Shown here one piece after another: positions 12,521-25,410 of a DNA stretch of 64,000 bases. Positions within the stretch are counted from its first letter, which is position 1, and every line of letters begins with the position of its first letter. The stretch comes from Ophioderma brevispina (lineage: Eukaryota; Echinodermata; Ophiuroidea; Amphilepidida; Ophiodermatidae). The stretch spans positions 1 through 64,000 of the forward strand of contig JAMKCH010007122.1 of NCBI GenBank assembly GCA_023653785.1, written 5' to 3'. The notes under the pieces were generated by a model, which saw nothing but the letters and a program-made list of their open reading frames with translations, made no database searches and was not told the DNA's origin. The translations under genes and the position numbers were made by a program.

Positions 12521-13670
12521 TGTAAGAGTTTAAAGAAAATAATGGTTTGACCTCAAAATATTGACAACAGTGACATTTTGGTGTGGTTATACTTAGAATA
12601 ATGAGAAAAATAATTAATATTGTAATCAAAAGTCTAGAAGTGTACGCAGCGCGACTGTATTTGCAAGGATGCATTTACCCATTGAAGCCTGTATTATAAA
12701 TTTTTAAGGATGAAAGCGACTTTTTGAGCAGAGGGGGATTTATGTAAGGTAGAATTTTTTGAAAACCACGAAAAGGTTAAAATTGATCATGTCGCTTTAA
12801 ATGTGGAATGTTTCAATTCATCCGTTCTCATTAAAAACTAAGAGGGGCGTTCTTCATTCCTTACCGGCGATTGTCCTTTCCTCAGCTGGCCTTTCCATCA
12901 GGGGCGTAAACGGGTAATTAGACCTCTAGTCAAGTGTGGGCAAGGACTTAATATATCTCCCTTGCAGTGGACGGCAAAGATTAAGTTCCCCCCCCCTAAT
13001 CAGTGGGCGTATCCGGGATTTTGGAAACAATAATGTAGGATTTGGGAAACGTTAATGTACTCGCTTCGCTCGCCGGTTGACTCTTTCTTTGAAAGTCGCA
13101 AAATGAGACGTAATCAGCCTCTGCATGCTTTACACGTCGCCCCTCCCGAGTAACGCCACTTCTTTCCGTGCTTTCTTCAGAAAAGACGAAAAGCCCACCG
13201 TTTAGTTCCGATAGAACGTCCACACGTATTTTACTTCGTACTGGTCATAACTTTATGACGGACTTAACCCTGCCTCTTCTTCGCATTAAATCTATAAATC
13301 GTCCGGATTTAAGCCTATTAGTCCGATAGAGTTAAACCCGACATGCGTTCACACGGCAAATTTAATACCGCACTAAACCGACAATTTAGGGTCCGGTAAC
13401 AGGGTTAATAATTGACTTAGTCCGCCGCATGTGGAGACCATTACAATAGGGTACAATCGGCGTGAGGGGGGATTAGCGGAATTTTTAAAAATTCCATCGA
13501 CATAGTTATACGGTAACCACCTACACGTGTGGACGCAGCTAGTGAAGACAAATGTCCACACAATGGAAATCTTTAATAGTAATCCTGTCTCATCAGTCCT
13601 TTCCCCCAGGTACTTCAAATGTTACATCGGCAATTCAAGTGTCATTTTGCAGTGAAATAGTGTGAGAATT
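12521..13670. repeat. Tandem array unit 1 (about 1.15 kb)
   Basis: Starts TGTAAGAGTTTAAAG and ends AGTGAAATAG. It aligns along its whole length with the next unit. Internally it carries a subregion with CGTCCACACG near 13210 and ACGTGTGGACGC near 13525 in opposite orientation, like an imperfect foldback element nested in the unit. Differences from unit 2 are mostly one-base indels and homopolymer lengths. No coding signal. Confidence 0.85.
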
Positions 13671-14806
13671 TAAAGAAAACTGAATGGTTTGACCTCAAAT
13701 ATTGCAACAAAACAATTTTGTGTTGTTATACGTTAAAATAATAGAACATAATATATTGTAATCCAAAGTCTAGAAGTGTAAGCAGCGGTGGAACTTGTAG
13801 TTGCAAGTATCATTTACCCATTGAAGCGTTATTTAATTTAATGAAAGCGACTTTTTGGCGAATTATTTATGTAAGGTAGAATGTTTTTGAAAACCACGAA
13901 AAGGTAAAATTTGGGGGGGATGCATTTGTTTTACAATGCGGAACTTTTCAAATTCATCCGTTCTCATTAAAACTATAGAGGCGTTCTTCATTCCTTATCC
14001 GACGATGTCCTTCCTCAGCTGGCTTTCCATCAGGTGGCGTAAACGGGTAATTAGACCTCTAGTCAAGTGTGGACAAGGCACTGAAGACTTCTCCCTTGCC
14101 AGTGGACGGGCAAAGATTAAGTTCCCCCGAATCAGTGGCGTATCCAGTGTTTGGAACCATAATGTAGGATTTGGGAAACGTTTCATGTACTCGCTTCGCT
14201 CGCCGTTGACTAATTTCTTTGAAGTTCGCAAATGAACGGTCTCAGCCTCTGCAATTCCTGTTACACTGTCCCCCCACCACGAGTATCGCCACTGCTTTCC
14301 GTGCTTTACTTCAGAGAAGACGAAAATGCCACCGTTAGTTCCGATAGAAAGCGTCCACACGTACTTTAACTATTATACCGTCATAACTTATGACCGGACG
14401 TTAACCTGCTCTTCTTTCGGCATTTATTATATAAAATCCGTCGGATTTAAGCCTAGTTTAGGTCCGATAGAGTTAAACCCGTTCACTCTGCAAATTTATA
14501 TCCGACACTAAAACGACCAATTTAGGCGTCCGTTTAACAGGTTAATATTACTTATTTCCGACAGCATGTGAGACGATTACAATAGGGTACAATAGCGTGA
14601 TGGGGATTAGCGGATTTTTTTTTAAAAAAATTCCATCGTACATATTAACCGTATAATAACTACAACGTGGACGCCAGCTAGTGAAGACAATGTCCACACA
14701 ATGGAAATCCGTTAATATGTAATCCTGTGCTCATCATTGCATGTCTTTTCACCCAGGTAATTAAATTGTTACATAGGCAATTCAAGTGTCATTTTGCATG
14801 AAATAG
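13671..14806. repeat. Tandem array unit 2 (about 1.14 kb)
   Basis: Second full unit in direct orientation to the first, with the same order of landmarks: TGTGAGAATTTAAAG start, GCAAGTATCATTTACCCATT, the CGCTTCGCTCGCCG segment, the paired CCACACG / CGTGTGG segment and the AATAG end. Open frames on either strand lack conserved motifs. Confidence 0.85.
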
Positions 14807-17456
14807 TGTGAGAAGTTAAAGAAAATAAATGGTTTGACCTCAAAATAATTGCAACAGAAAACCCAATTTTGTGTGTGGTATACTTAGCATATGAGAAAAT
14901 AATAATATGGTAATCAAAAGTCTAGAAGTGTAAGCAGCGGTGGAACTTGTATTTGCAAGGATGCATTTACCCATTGAAGCCTGTATTTAATTTTAATGAA
15001 AGCGACTTTTTGAGAATTTATGAATTTATTTGGAAAAACCACGAAAAGGTATAAAATTTGATCATGTCGCTTTACAATGCGGGATGTTTCAAATTCATCG
15101 TTCTTTGAAAAACTATCGAGGGCGTTCTTCAATCCTTATCCGGCAATGTCCGTTCCTCAAATACTTCATTTTGGGCGTTGGGCGCGGAGCGTAACGCGGC
15201 TACCCCGCCCTATTCCTTGAATTTCGACCTACTTTTCAAATACGTGTTAGAAAAAATATTCGTGGCCGTTTATATCCTCTAAAATCTACAGTGTGTGATT
15301 TTACGACGGTAACACTACAATTAAACAAATGAATATAAGAGGGCGTAATGTACTCTCCTCGATGGCGACAAGGGGAACGCCGGACAAGAAAATCCAAATT
15401 TAGACATCGAATTGGGCTTACACGTAAAAACGAACTACTGACGAAACATTATGAAATTAGATATGTTGTCAAGGAATATTTTTATTTGTAGGAATAAAAG
15501 ATGAGGGGACGTGCGTCCTATTTGTATGCTTAGATCTAACATGTGTGATAGTTTCCAGGATATACACTCAATAAGTGGAAATACAGAGGCGATATGAGCG
15601 GAAATTGCAGAAAATGTTTGCTAGAGGTTGCTGGTTAACAGTTTCCTTAAATCGTTATATGAGTGGATTGAATCAAAACGGAGTGTACACATTGCTGACA
15701 CATGCTCAGCTCGCAGTTGGAGGAGGTACTATAAATAAACAAATTCTTTGAAAAGAGGAAAAGGAGCGAGCAAAGAGGAACTATCCGTAAAAATGGTTTG
15801 CGAAGAGTAAAGTAAGATGATCGGAGACCAGTCAGGGCAATTTCAATAGCTACCCTTATTACATTTCTCTTATTGGGACATATCGGTTTCGATCTTTGTT
15901 TTAAAATCGTTAAAAAGTTGTACGAATTTGAATTAAAGTCATTTTATCAGTGATTTGCTCAACCAGAAAATCGAAAAAAATTATAAAATCAGATTTGGGC
16001 ATGTTAGTAACAAGGTGTGTAGTGATGCGTTAATATTACCCCAACAAGTATGGGAACAAAAGCCAACCCTAATAAGGACAAAATCAGATATTCGAGTCAT
16101 TACTGTCCGAAAAGACACTTACTACAACACGTTAAAATTGATGGAGATTCATATCTTAGACACTGGTGGTTTCTTCCTTTCTATCAGTTTCGTTAGAGAA
16201 AATAACTTATACTTAAAAATTTTAACGTATGTCACTCTTTCGGGTGGATTACTGATTAGTTCTGTAATAGTTTATAGTATAAAAATGGGAAAGAGTTCAT
16301 ATGTACCCCCCGTTAAAAATCCGACATGAAAAACTTTTTTATATAGGGCATATTTACATAACAAAAACACCATGAACCCTGAGACAAAAATAAAAAAAGA
16401 ATTTGTTACATGTAGGAACTTTGAAGGGCGGTGGCATAGGGAAACTCCTTGCCAAAGGGCCAGGATTATATAAGATATTAATCTATTCTCTCCGACCCTC
16501 CGAAGATCATGATATGTTCTTGTGGAAATATAATGCTTGATAGAATGTAATATAACCCCCCCCAATCATATCTTTAATTGGAAATTTATTTGCATGCCCT
16601 TTCCTTTTTTAAAGGGATTTTATTTCATATTGCGTGTTTCGGTTTTCTAATTAAATGGCATGGTTCCAGTCGCGGATTGATAGCCCTCATCCCCCGAAGC
16701 CCCAGATTTTACCGGAAAGTAGTCAAAAACTTGGTTCTGAAGAAAGAAAGTACTATTTTTCTCATTGATCCTGTGAAATCGTGGAGATAAATGGTGCTTG
16801 TTTGGAAGTTATGAGGTGGAAATGTCCACATTGTGGTTGACAAATAATTTTACCTAGTAAACTTATGGGACTTACTAAATCACGTTAAAACATACGAATC
16901 CGACGGGGAAGCATCGAAAGGACACCCTCTACGTCGCCGCCATTAATGGGGGGCCTCCCTGGCCACCAAACACACCAGTCACCACACGCCGCGCCGTTAG
17001 TTTCCGATAGAACGGCCACAGCGTACTTTACTAGTACCGGTCATAACTTTATGACCGACTTCACCCTTCTCTTCTTCTGCAGTATATATATAATCTTCGA
17101 TTTACGCCTAGTTTTAGGTCCGATAAGGTAAACCGATACGCGTTCACACGCAAATGTATACCGACACTAAACCCGACCAATTTAGGTCGTTAACATGGTA
17201 CTAATTGATTATGTCCGACCGCATGTGGATACCATTACAATAGGTAACAATAGGCCTTGATGGTGGATTAGCGGATATTTTAAAATTCCATCGGACATAG
17301 TTAATACCGGTAATAACTACACGTGTGGGACGCAGCTAGTGAAGACAAATGGCCACACAAGGAAATCGTTATATGTAATCCTGTGCTCATCGTCCTTTCA
17401 CCCCTGTAGCAAATGTTACAATAGGCAGAGGTCAAGTGTCATTTGCAGTGAAATAG
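14807..17456. repeat. Tandem array unit 3 (about 2.65 kb, variant with replaced core)
   Basis: The first about 350 bases match units 1 and 2. At about 15155 the sequence switches from the CTCAGCTGG segment to an unrelated core of about 1.83 kb (starting AAATACTTCATTTTGGGCG). It rejoins the shared second half at about 16990 (GTTAGTTTCCGATAGAACGG). The short core of units 1-2 (about 310 bases) is thus replaced, not merely interrupted. A 124-codon open frame at 15955-16329 within the core has no motif I recognise and is broken in unit 4. Confidence 0.8.
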
Positions 17457-19605
17457 TGTGAGAAGTTTAAAGAAACTAATGGTTTGACCATCAAAATAAT
17501 TGCAACAAAACAATGTTTGGTGTTGTTCTACTTAGAAATAATGAAAAATATAATCTTGTAATCAAAGTCTAGAAGTGTAAGCAGCGGTGGAACTTGTATT
17601 TGCAAGGATGCATTTACCCATTGAAGCCTGTAATTATACTTTTAATGAAAGCGACTTTTTGAGAATTTAGTATTTTTTGAAAACCACGAAAGGTAAAATT
17701 TTGATCATGTCCTTACAATGCGGAATGTTTCAAATGCATCCGTTCTCATGAAAACTATAGACGGGGCGTTCTTCAACCTTATCCGGCAACGTCCTTTCCT
17801 CAAATTACTTCATTTTTGGCGGTTGGGCGCGGAGCGTACTCGCTACCCGCCCTATTCCTTGATTTTTGACCTACATTTTCAAATATCAGTGTTGTCAAGA
17901 AAATATTCGTGGCCGTTTATATCCTCTAAAAAACCTACTAAAATCTACATTGTGTGATTTGTTAAACGAACACTCATTAACAAATGAATATAGAGGGCGT
18001 AGTGTACTCTCCTCGCTGGCGACAAGGGAACGCGCCAAGAATCCCAAATTTTAGACATGGCCATTGGCTTAACACGTAAAAAACGAAATCTTGAAAAATT
18101 ATTAAATTAGTATATGTTGTCAAGGACCTTTTTTATTGTATGAATACCAGATGAGGCGTGCTCGTTGTATGCCTCTAGATATCTCAGGTGTGATGTTTAA
18201 CCAGGATATACACTCATAATTGGAAATACAGAGGCTATATGAGCGGAATTGCAGAAACTGTTTTCTAGAGTTTGCTGGTTACAGTTTCCTCCTTACAATC
18301 GTTATATGAGTTATATGCATCAACTGGATGTGCCCCATGCTTTGACAAACCGCGCTCAGCTCGCCGTTGGAGGAGGTACTATAATAAAAATTCTTTGAAA
18401 GAAAGGGCGAGCAAAAAGGAACTATCCATATAAATAATTTGCGAATAGTATAAGATTATCGTCGACCGTCCGGGCATTTCAATAGCTACCCTTATTACAT
18501 TTCTCTTATTGACAATATTGGTGTTCGATCTGTTGTTTAAAATCGTTTAAAAAGTTGTACGAATTTGAATTAAAGTCATTATCAGTGATTTTTTTTAAAA
18601 AAAACCAAAAATCGAAAAAAAATAATAAAAATCACATTTTGGCATTTTCGAACAAGTGTAGTTATGCTAATATAACCCACACATTATGGGACCAAAAGCA
18701 ACCCTAATAAGGACAAAATCAGATATTCTAGCCATTTCTCTCCGTCCAGACACTTACTACACTACAACACGTAAATGTGATGGAGATTCATATCTTTGAC
18801 ACTTTGTTTCTTCCTTTTCTATCAGTTTCGTTAGAAAAAATAACTATTTAAAATTAAAGTAATGTCTACTCTTCTTTCGGGTGGATTACTGATAGTAACT
18901 TTAATAGTTTATAGTATAACAATGAAAGAGTTCCATTGTACCGCCCCGTTAATCCTACTGAAACTTATTTAATATGGCCTACACTAACAAACAGCCTTAC
19001 CCTGAATACCAAATAAAAAAGAATTTGTTTACATGTAGAACTTCAAAGGGGCGGTGCATATGGACTCTTGCCAAAAGGGCATTATTTATATAAGATATTA
19101 TCTATTTCTCTCCGACCTCGCGTAAGATCATGATATGTTTATGGGAAATATAACTGCTATCGCATGTAAGTATAAAACCATAAGTCCATAGCTTATTCCA
19201 TTGGAACTTTCTATTTGCACGCCCGTTCCTTTTAAGGAATTTTATTTTCACATTTTGGTGTTTCGGTTCAATTAAATGCCGATGGATCCGAGTCGCTGAT
19301 ACCCTCGGGTCCCCCGAGCCCCAGTATTTTCCCGGAAGTATTCAAACTATTGGTAATCTGAATAAAGCTACTATTTTTCTCATTGATCCTGTGAAATCTT
19401 GGAGCTAATGAGCTTTGTTTTGGAAGTATGACCGAAAATGTACCACATTGTGGGTGACAAATATGAATTTTTACATAGTACCGCTAGGGACTTACTAATC
19501 ACGGTATACACGACTCCGGTGGGAAGCCTCGAAAGACACCCTCTACGTCGCCGCCATTACTTGGGGGCATCCCGGCCACCAAACATACAGTACACACACG
19601 CCGCC
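17457..19605. repeat. Tandem array unit 4 (long variant, truncated)
   Basis: Repeats the start and the 1.8 kb core of unit 3, then leaves homology near 19605 (after ACACACGCCGCC) without the shared second half. It is full of small indels relative to unit 3. It marks the right end of the array. Confidence 0.8.
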
Positions 19606-20942
19606 TATTGCCTTTTAAACGAGCTTACCGACGCAATACCATTTACCAACCGGACCTTTTTTGCAATTTTTAACAATTTTCATCATTCACCGTTTTATTT
19701 ATATGGATTTAAGGAAGGGTAGATGTCAAGGACTGCCTAACTGGATTCCCCCCAGGGGCAGTGTCCTTATTGTTGTTGTCAAAATTGAAGGTTATCTCGC
19801 CCACTTTGCGTGACTGAGAAATGAACTCTTATGGTTAGATCGGTGTGAAAAATTTGTATAACAAACAGCCGCGTGAGACAAATCATTTTGTCGTAAAAAT
19901 CAAACATCCAGACAAATAAAGTACACAGAATGTTGATATATTCCGTGTACCGTAAACATTCATAGTTCCCAAGACCGAGCGTATTGCATGAAAAACGGTA
20001 ACATCTCTATGCTGGTTGTTGATAGTTTTATAAAAGGACGCTTATTTGGTATGTTCCTGTGACCTGGAGTGATGTCGGTGTACATGACATGTGAACTACA
20101 TTTAACCAATGTTTTAAATGAATTTTGTGAAAACAACAATCGATTTAAAGCAAACTACATGAAAATACTAAAAATCAATAATTCATTCGCACTTCATTCG
20201 AAGCTTGACAGATTCGGTGGGTTTTTCCATTGGGGAACTGTACGGCTGGGCACATTCACATTCTCATGTGTCATTGCGATGAATTTCATACGCAAGTTCT
20301 TCCATTTTTGTAACTTTTTTATCGCTATTTTGTGCAGCAAGAAATTTAATTTTTTTACTGGCCGCCCTGGCTGCATATCACAAAATGGATAACAGTGAAA
20401 TAGTGTTGATTTTTGCCGTCAGAACTGATCAAATTATCGCTTCTTCTTTGTGGTAACACGAACAACGTAAACGCGTCGGTGTAAATAACGAGAAATGCAA
20501 AAAGATGCCCCCCAGTCAGGGCGGATGGTGAGTGCGCCTCCCGACTGCGTAGGGGGCGGACAATAGTCGCCGTCTGATCGTTTTATAGCTCTCCCATTGA
20601 CAAATCAAACGGCTTGAAATATCGGTGCGAAACTCTACAGATGGGGTTTTGGAGTAAAGGCCCATTCTATCATGATGAAAACTTTACATACTTAAAGGAT
20701 ATAATGGCAGGACAAAATAGTGACAAATGAAAAGGACTCGTACTGAAATCACTTCCACCGTTGGGAAAACAATTGGGAATTTGGATGTTTACATTCGTAA
20801 AAACGTAAAAACAGGAAAAGATTCCGGGCGGAGAGGTGGCAGTGTTTGGCAATTTCTGGAACGAAAGCAAGGTTTTCACATCTCTGACAGAATATACAGT
20901 GTATCTACCATGTTTGTGACACAATTTCAAAAGACTTTCAGA
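19606..20942. other. No recognisable gene
   Basis: Unique-looking sequence. Open frames of about 60-107 codons lack recognisable motifs on both strands. Confidence 0.4.
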
Positions 20943-21123
20943 ACAGGTGTGAAAGCATATATAGTCCGGTGGGAGCCCTATTCAGGGGCTCCATAGACGA
21001 GACGACTAAAAGCGTAGAAACTAATGTTGCGTAAAGGTGAACTGCATCAGAACTCAACAGCCCTATTGTTCCCCATTGGTTCCCGGACGATGAGTACGCC
21101 AGACAATGTTATTTCTACACCGG
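20943..21123 (+). mobile_element. MITE, CCGGTGT-family copy 2
   Basis: Aligns with the copies at 61001 and 26721: AGGTGTGAAAGC start, TAGTCCGGTGGGAGCC, GGGGCTCCATAGACGA, AAACTAATGTTGCG, CCCTATTGTTCCCCATTGG and CTACACCGG end. Its apical module is degenerate compared with the other two. Confidence 0.75.
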
Positions 21124-21374
21124 GATTCAGGCACTGTAATTTAGGCTTGTAGTAAGATTTGATCTGGCACATTACAATGGATTAGCCGGGATTAGCACCC
21201 TATACAATACAAGGTCTGTGAGCTGATGTCAACATGCTTTTCAAGTTTTGGTAAATGCTGGCAGTACTGTCAGGCATCCTTGTTCCAGAATTGCCACAAA
21301 CTTGCCACCTCCCCCTGGATATTGTGCTAAAACTTTCATCATTGTGTTCCTTTAAGTCGTAAGTATTCAGAAAA

Positions 21375-21883
21375 AGTATAGGTTTGCCCTGGCGTTATTA
21401 TAGTAAACTAGTTTACTATAATAACTCCATGTGTTTGCCCTAACTGGGATGGATCATTCAGGATTATTAGCGAAAAGGCCAAAGGTCAATATTTTGATCT
21501 ACTGGGGGTCAACAATTCAAAAATGACAAGAATTTAAGAGTGACAAATTGGTCTTAAATTGATTCTTTCACCAATCCAATTCCATATTCAAATAGTTTCC
21601 TAGTCCAGGATTGCTTCTTACCATGGTAACCGCCCTTAATTTGGCATGCCTCAATAGAGTTCAATGAAAACGGATTTTTATTTGAGTCTTACCATGGTAA
21701 CGAGAGTCTTAGGGCAAACTATTCTTTAATATAGACTCGGTTGGGTCCCAGATCAATTTGAGATCATTTTCATTATAACCATGCATTTTTTGCCTTTTTG
21801 ACCCCTGTAGGCCAAAGCGTTCAGACCTTTGACCGTTTTGCTAATAACTCCCTGAACGACATCCCGAAAGGGCAACTATACCC
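21375..21883. mobile_element. TIR element with GGTATAGTTTGCCCT-type ends
   Basis: The left end reads AGTATAGGTTTGCCCT and the right end, in reverse complement, GGGTATAGTTGCCCT. Inward the arms continue to match (GGGATG, TTCAGG, TTATTAGC, CAAAGGTC) for about 75 bases once a small insertion in the left arm (21391-21432) is removed. The interior carries two ACCATGGTAAC boxes. Related termini occur singly at about 38925, 47455 and 48440. Confidence 0.7.
21391..21432. repeat. Palindromic micro-insertion
   Basis: A 32-base perfect palindrome spans 21394-21425 and extends to 38 bases with one mismatch pair (21391-21428). The 42-base block is flanked by direct repeats GTTTGCCCT (21382-21390 and 21433-21441), so it looks like an insertion with a 9-bp duplication inside the left arm of the surrounding TIR element. 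Confidence 0.75.
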
Positions 21884-22834
21884 ATCCCGAATCCCAGGTA
21901 CACTCGAATCCTTACGACTAAAGAAGCACAATGATGAAGTTTTTTAGCACAATATCAGCAACCTTTGACCACAAACCGACGGCACCGCAACTGTCTGTCA
22001 TTGTTGATTACGCGGTCAGTAAAATATAATTAATTAGAACAATATTATGGTGAAATCACAGCTGTTTATGACGATAATAATTAAACTCAACCGATCTACT
22101 ATCGCAGCGGCATTCAGGACCTCTGTTTTGCCTGCGAGCAGCTACTTCCGGGTCACGTGATCGACTCAGAACGTAACACATGTATACTCGATTCGCGCCG
22201 ATATAGGTGACACCCATCTTTTTTTTATGGGTGAGAGCTTTTTGCGAGAGGCGCACAACGATTAAATCTTTGCAGCACTTCTTGTTCGTGTATTCTTAAA
22301 ACAGTGCGCTCTACTGGTAATACGACGTTCAGTGGTCAAAACGTAGACGGTCATTGGTAAATGTAACGTACGCTAAAATGAGAAATACTACTGTATAAGG
22401 CAGGTGCTCTATTGATTCTGAATATGTAACAATGGTTTTTTTTGCGCTATCCACACAGGTGATATGAGGGCCTCATCTTCTTTCGAATGTTACCTAACTC
22501 AATACGCTAACATAGTCAATACGCACTAGATTTCCCAACTTGTTCATAGTTCAAGCATTTTGGACAAAAACGCAAATCACCATCGTGTAATTTTTCGTCG
22601 GCTAAATTATGGTACTCTTTATGTCTAAAATTTGGGGAATTATTTGTCAGTGTACAGTATAGGAACAAGGCCCAAACATAGAAACATACCGTGAAAAGTG
22701 CTCAGTAGGACTTTAATTATTTTTCCATGTTCCGATCTGTTTATGCTTAATATCATTTTTTAATTCCTTAATTCTATAATAATCCATATCTTAAACACTT
22801 ATATCAATAATAAACTAAAACTGCATTTGATATA
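21884..22834. other. No recognisable gene
   Basis: Nothing supportable seen apart from short AT-rich runs. Confidence 0.4.
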
Positions 22835-24240
22835 GCGCCTCTTCTCAAAACCAGGTCAAAGCGCTTTACAAAATAGGAGTAATTACCATTTAGCCTAAAA
22901 CATTGTTTCATCTTTTACAATACCTGTTGTATTTCTATGAGATAGTACTTAATCACATAACATAAATAAAACAGCTGGCATAAGTAAATATCATTTGAGG
23001 CAATAACAAAAACACATTTAAAGCACACCAATCACTCTTAGGAAATAGATGAAAATTTTTAGAGCTTTCTTAAAGTAACACTGGCTTGGAGTGGCGAACA
23101 GAGATAGCAAAGAGTTCCATAGAGGCGAGGGGCCGCATTGCTGAAGCCCTGTCACCCACTGTACCTTTTGTGCGGGAAACAGTGAAGAGCGTCATGTCAT
23201 CTGCAGAACGCAATCCTTGCCTGCCAGATATCCAAGAGAGGTATTCAGGCACAGTAAGAGGCAATTGTTCCGGAAATGCCCTTGTAAGTAAGATGCATAA
23301 GCTTAAAGATAACGCGCTCACTAATTGGGAGCCAATGGAGCTCATTATAAGGAGTGGTGTGGCTGGTGTCCTTCTATCAGATCTGAACAACAGCCTGGCT
23401 GCTCTATTCTGGAAAATCTTGAAAGGTTTTACTCCGGTCTCTGGCCGACTTTCCATACAAAAGTGAATTGGTGCATAGTCCAACTGCGAGATACAATCAG
23501 TGAAACGGACGGACAGAGATGATGACAACCCTCAAAGTGATAAAGCGGCGGAGCCTTTAAATATTGCGAAGGTGAAAGTTAACAAACTTAATGATATACC
23601 TTACATGCATGATCATAACAGTTGTCTGATCAAACACGACACCAAGGTTTCTAATTGCCGAGTACTGGGGAACATCCACTGTCCCGACGCCTTATGGTAA
23701 TATCTTTGAGGCGTTTGTGTAATAGGAATGAACATGCGATGAAACATTCTGTCTTTTCATCATTCCATTTGAGTTTGTTACAGCATCCACTCAACACATG
23801 ATTTCATCAATAACAATATGAGTCTTATTTGACAGCCTGTGTGGCATCACATCAGCACATCAATCGTTGGTGGATCAAATGTCAAATATAGCTGTACATC
23901 ATCAGCATACTGTGGTACGCAATATTGTGCTTCCGGATGATGATGCGATACCGTATGTGTACAAAATTCGGTGTACAAATCGGTGTGAGAGGCCTACTAC
24001 CACAGAACCCATGAGGAATACCGAAGTAGATTATTCTTTTTTTACATTGCATTCCCAATGCGCACAACGAAAAGCGCGGTTCTGCAGGTAAAATACCGAA
24101 TCCACTGTAAAGCAGTACCACATTGAATTTTTAAAGTATCAACATTTCACCAGAATACCAAAATATTGCATTATCACACCAGTATCCCAGCTGCAGACGA
24201 TCTATCAGCACAATATCAACTAGCCTTACTGTTGTGAAAT
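22835..24240 (-). mobile_element. 5'-truncated LINE (CR1/L2-like), reverse transcriptase remnant
   Basis: Reading the minus strand from about 24240 down, reverse transcriptase motifs follow in order with frame shifts: GTALQWIRYF, then FGIPHGF (the usual FGxPQGS block), RKHNIAYH, the catalytic YADD (codons at 23897-23908), RNLGVVFDQT (about 23620-23665), FHLRNI and RRFIT. Next come IFQNRAARLLFRSDRRTP (about 23390-23440) and LRSADDMTLF of the C-terminal region. The 3' tail (about 22900-22835) has the AAAGCGCTTTGACC...GCGCTATAT signature found at the ends of CR1/L2-type elements. The endonuclease and the N-terminal part of the reverse transcriptase are missing. The element is dead by truncation and frame breaks. 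Confidence 0.85.
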
Positions 24241-25124
24241 GCATTTAGATATCGGTCTTTAACACGACCAGACGTGCCGTTTTCACATTGCTTTTCGTTT
24301 TTGTAATGCTGACTGAAACTACATTCTCATTTAAGTCATTCTGAGACAAGACATGATCCTTTATATCTGTGCACGGTGTCACTATTTTCTCCCTGACTTC
24401 GACCGTGCATCTCTCCATTTGACACAAGAAAGATCCCAAATCAACTCTTAGTAACATTCATGCAAGATGTTAAAAGGACTAAGCAGAAAAGCCTATAGTG
24501 AGAAAAGAGAGTGACAATGTACTAGGAAAATGATGTTGTAATGCACGGGAAATGCATGTTAGACTTTGCCTGTTTGTATGTTCCAATATTTTGCTTCTCC
24601 ACAAGTAGCCGCCCCCCCTCGCGTCCACTCTCCTGTTATGACGTCGTTGAAAATGTGGGGCAACTGGCTGTATGCACAGGATTGCCACAGATTGGCCTTA
24701 CACTTTCCCGCAGCGAAATGTGGAACAATATTCGAATATTTAGTGAAGTAATGCTTCAAAAATTGGGGTGTAAATTTCCATAATTTGTTATTGATTCATA
24801 ATAATGAAATAGGTTTTTACTTTTTCAGGGTGAAGGTTTACAAAAATGTATCAAAGCAAGCAAAGCATGTCAGATTATTTGGTGTAGACTCATCCAAGTC
24901 TCTTTGGCCAAATTCCACAACACTGATTCCGTTGGTCAGAGTGAAAACTGGGTACCTATCTTTAAATTTCAAACTTTCGGCATGCAAAGTTCAAAAATCA
25001 AAATTCAAAATTTCTCTAGCAAAGGTGAAAGAATCTATTTTATATGTGATAGTCGTTACCTTTGGTGAGTTTTTAACCGCTTTAGAAAAATTCCAAACAA
25101 TACGGAGTGTAAATCTTTTGACTC
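24241..25124. other. No recognisable gene
   Basis: No conserved coding signal. ACTCACCCTGTATGAT at about 25120-25135 resembles the terminal ACAGGGTGAGT seen at about 32417 and may be the end of a Tc1/mariner-like remnant. Confidence 0.4.
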
Positions 25125-25410
25125 ACCCTGTATGATACTGAAAATGTATTAAAAGTGAAAACAAAAGGAGATTTTTATGTGGCTTATATTTTAATACAAA
25201 CCTTAGGCTCAATTTTCCATTACTCCAATAGGAAAATATAAAATTCAACACATTTTTGTATCAGAAGTAATTTCCGATTTGATCCTAATTCGGATGGAGA
25301 TATTTTTGATAGGTGGCTTACCATCATGCAACAAAACGGATTTTTCACATTTTTTAGGGGACCTGTTATGTGAACTTTCATCGTTAACTTTAATAATCAT
25401 TGGGTCAGGA
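25125..25410 (+). repeat. Dispersed repeat, GGGACACCTGTTA family copy 1
   Basis: Matches 40100-40330 and 55195-55450 in order: a GAAAACAAAAGG segment, an ATTCCAATAGGAA-like segment, ACAAATTT, TTTGATCCTAATTCGGATGG and a TTTTAGGGGACCTGTTATGTGA end. Type unknown; probably part of a non-autonomous transposon. Confidence 0.55.

Noticed and set aside
15955..16329. 124-codon frame within array unit 3
   Set aside because: The homologous stretch in unit 4 is interrupted and no motif is recognisable.
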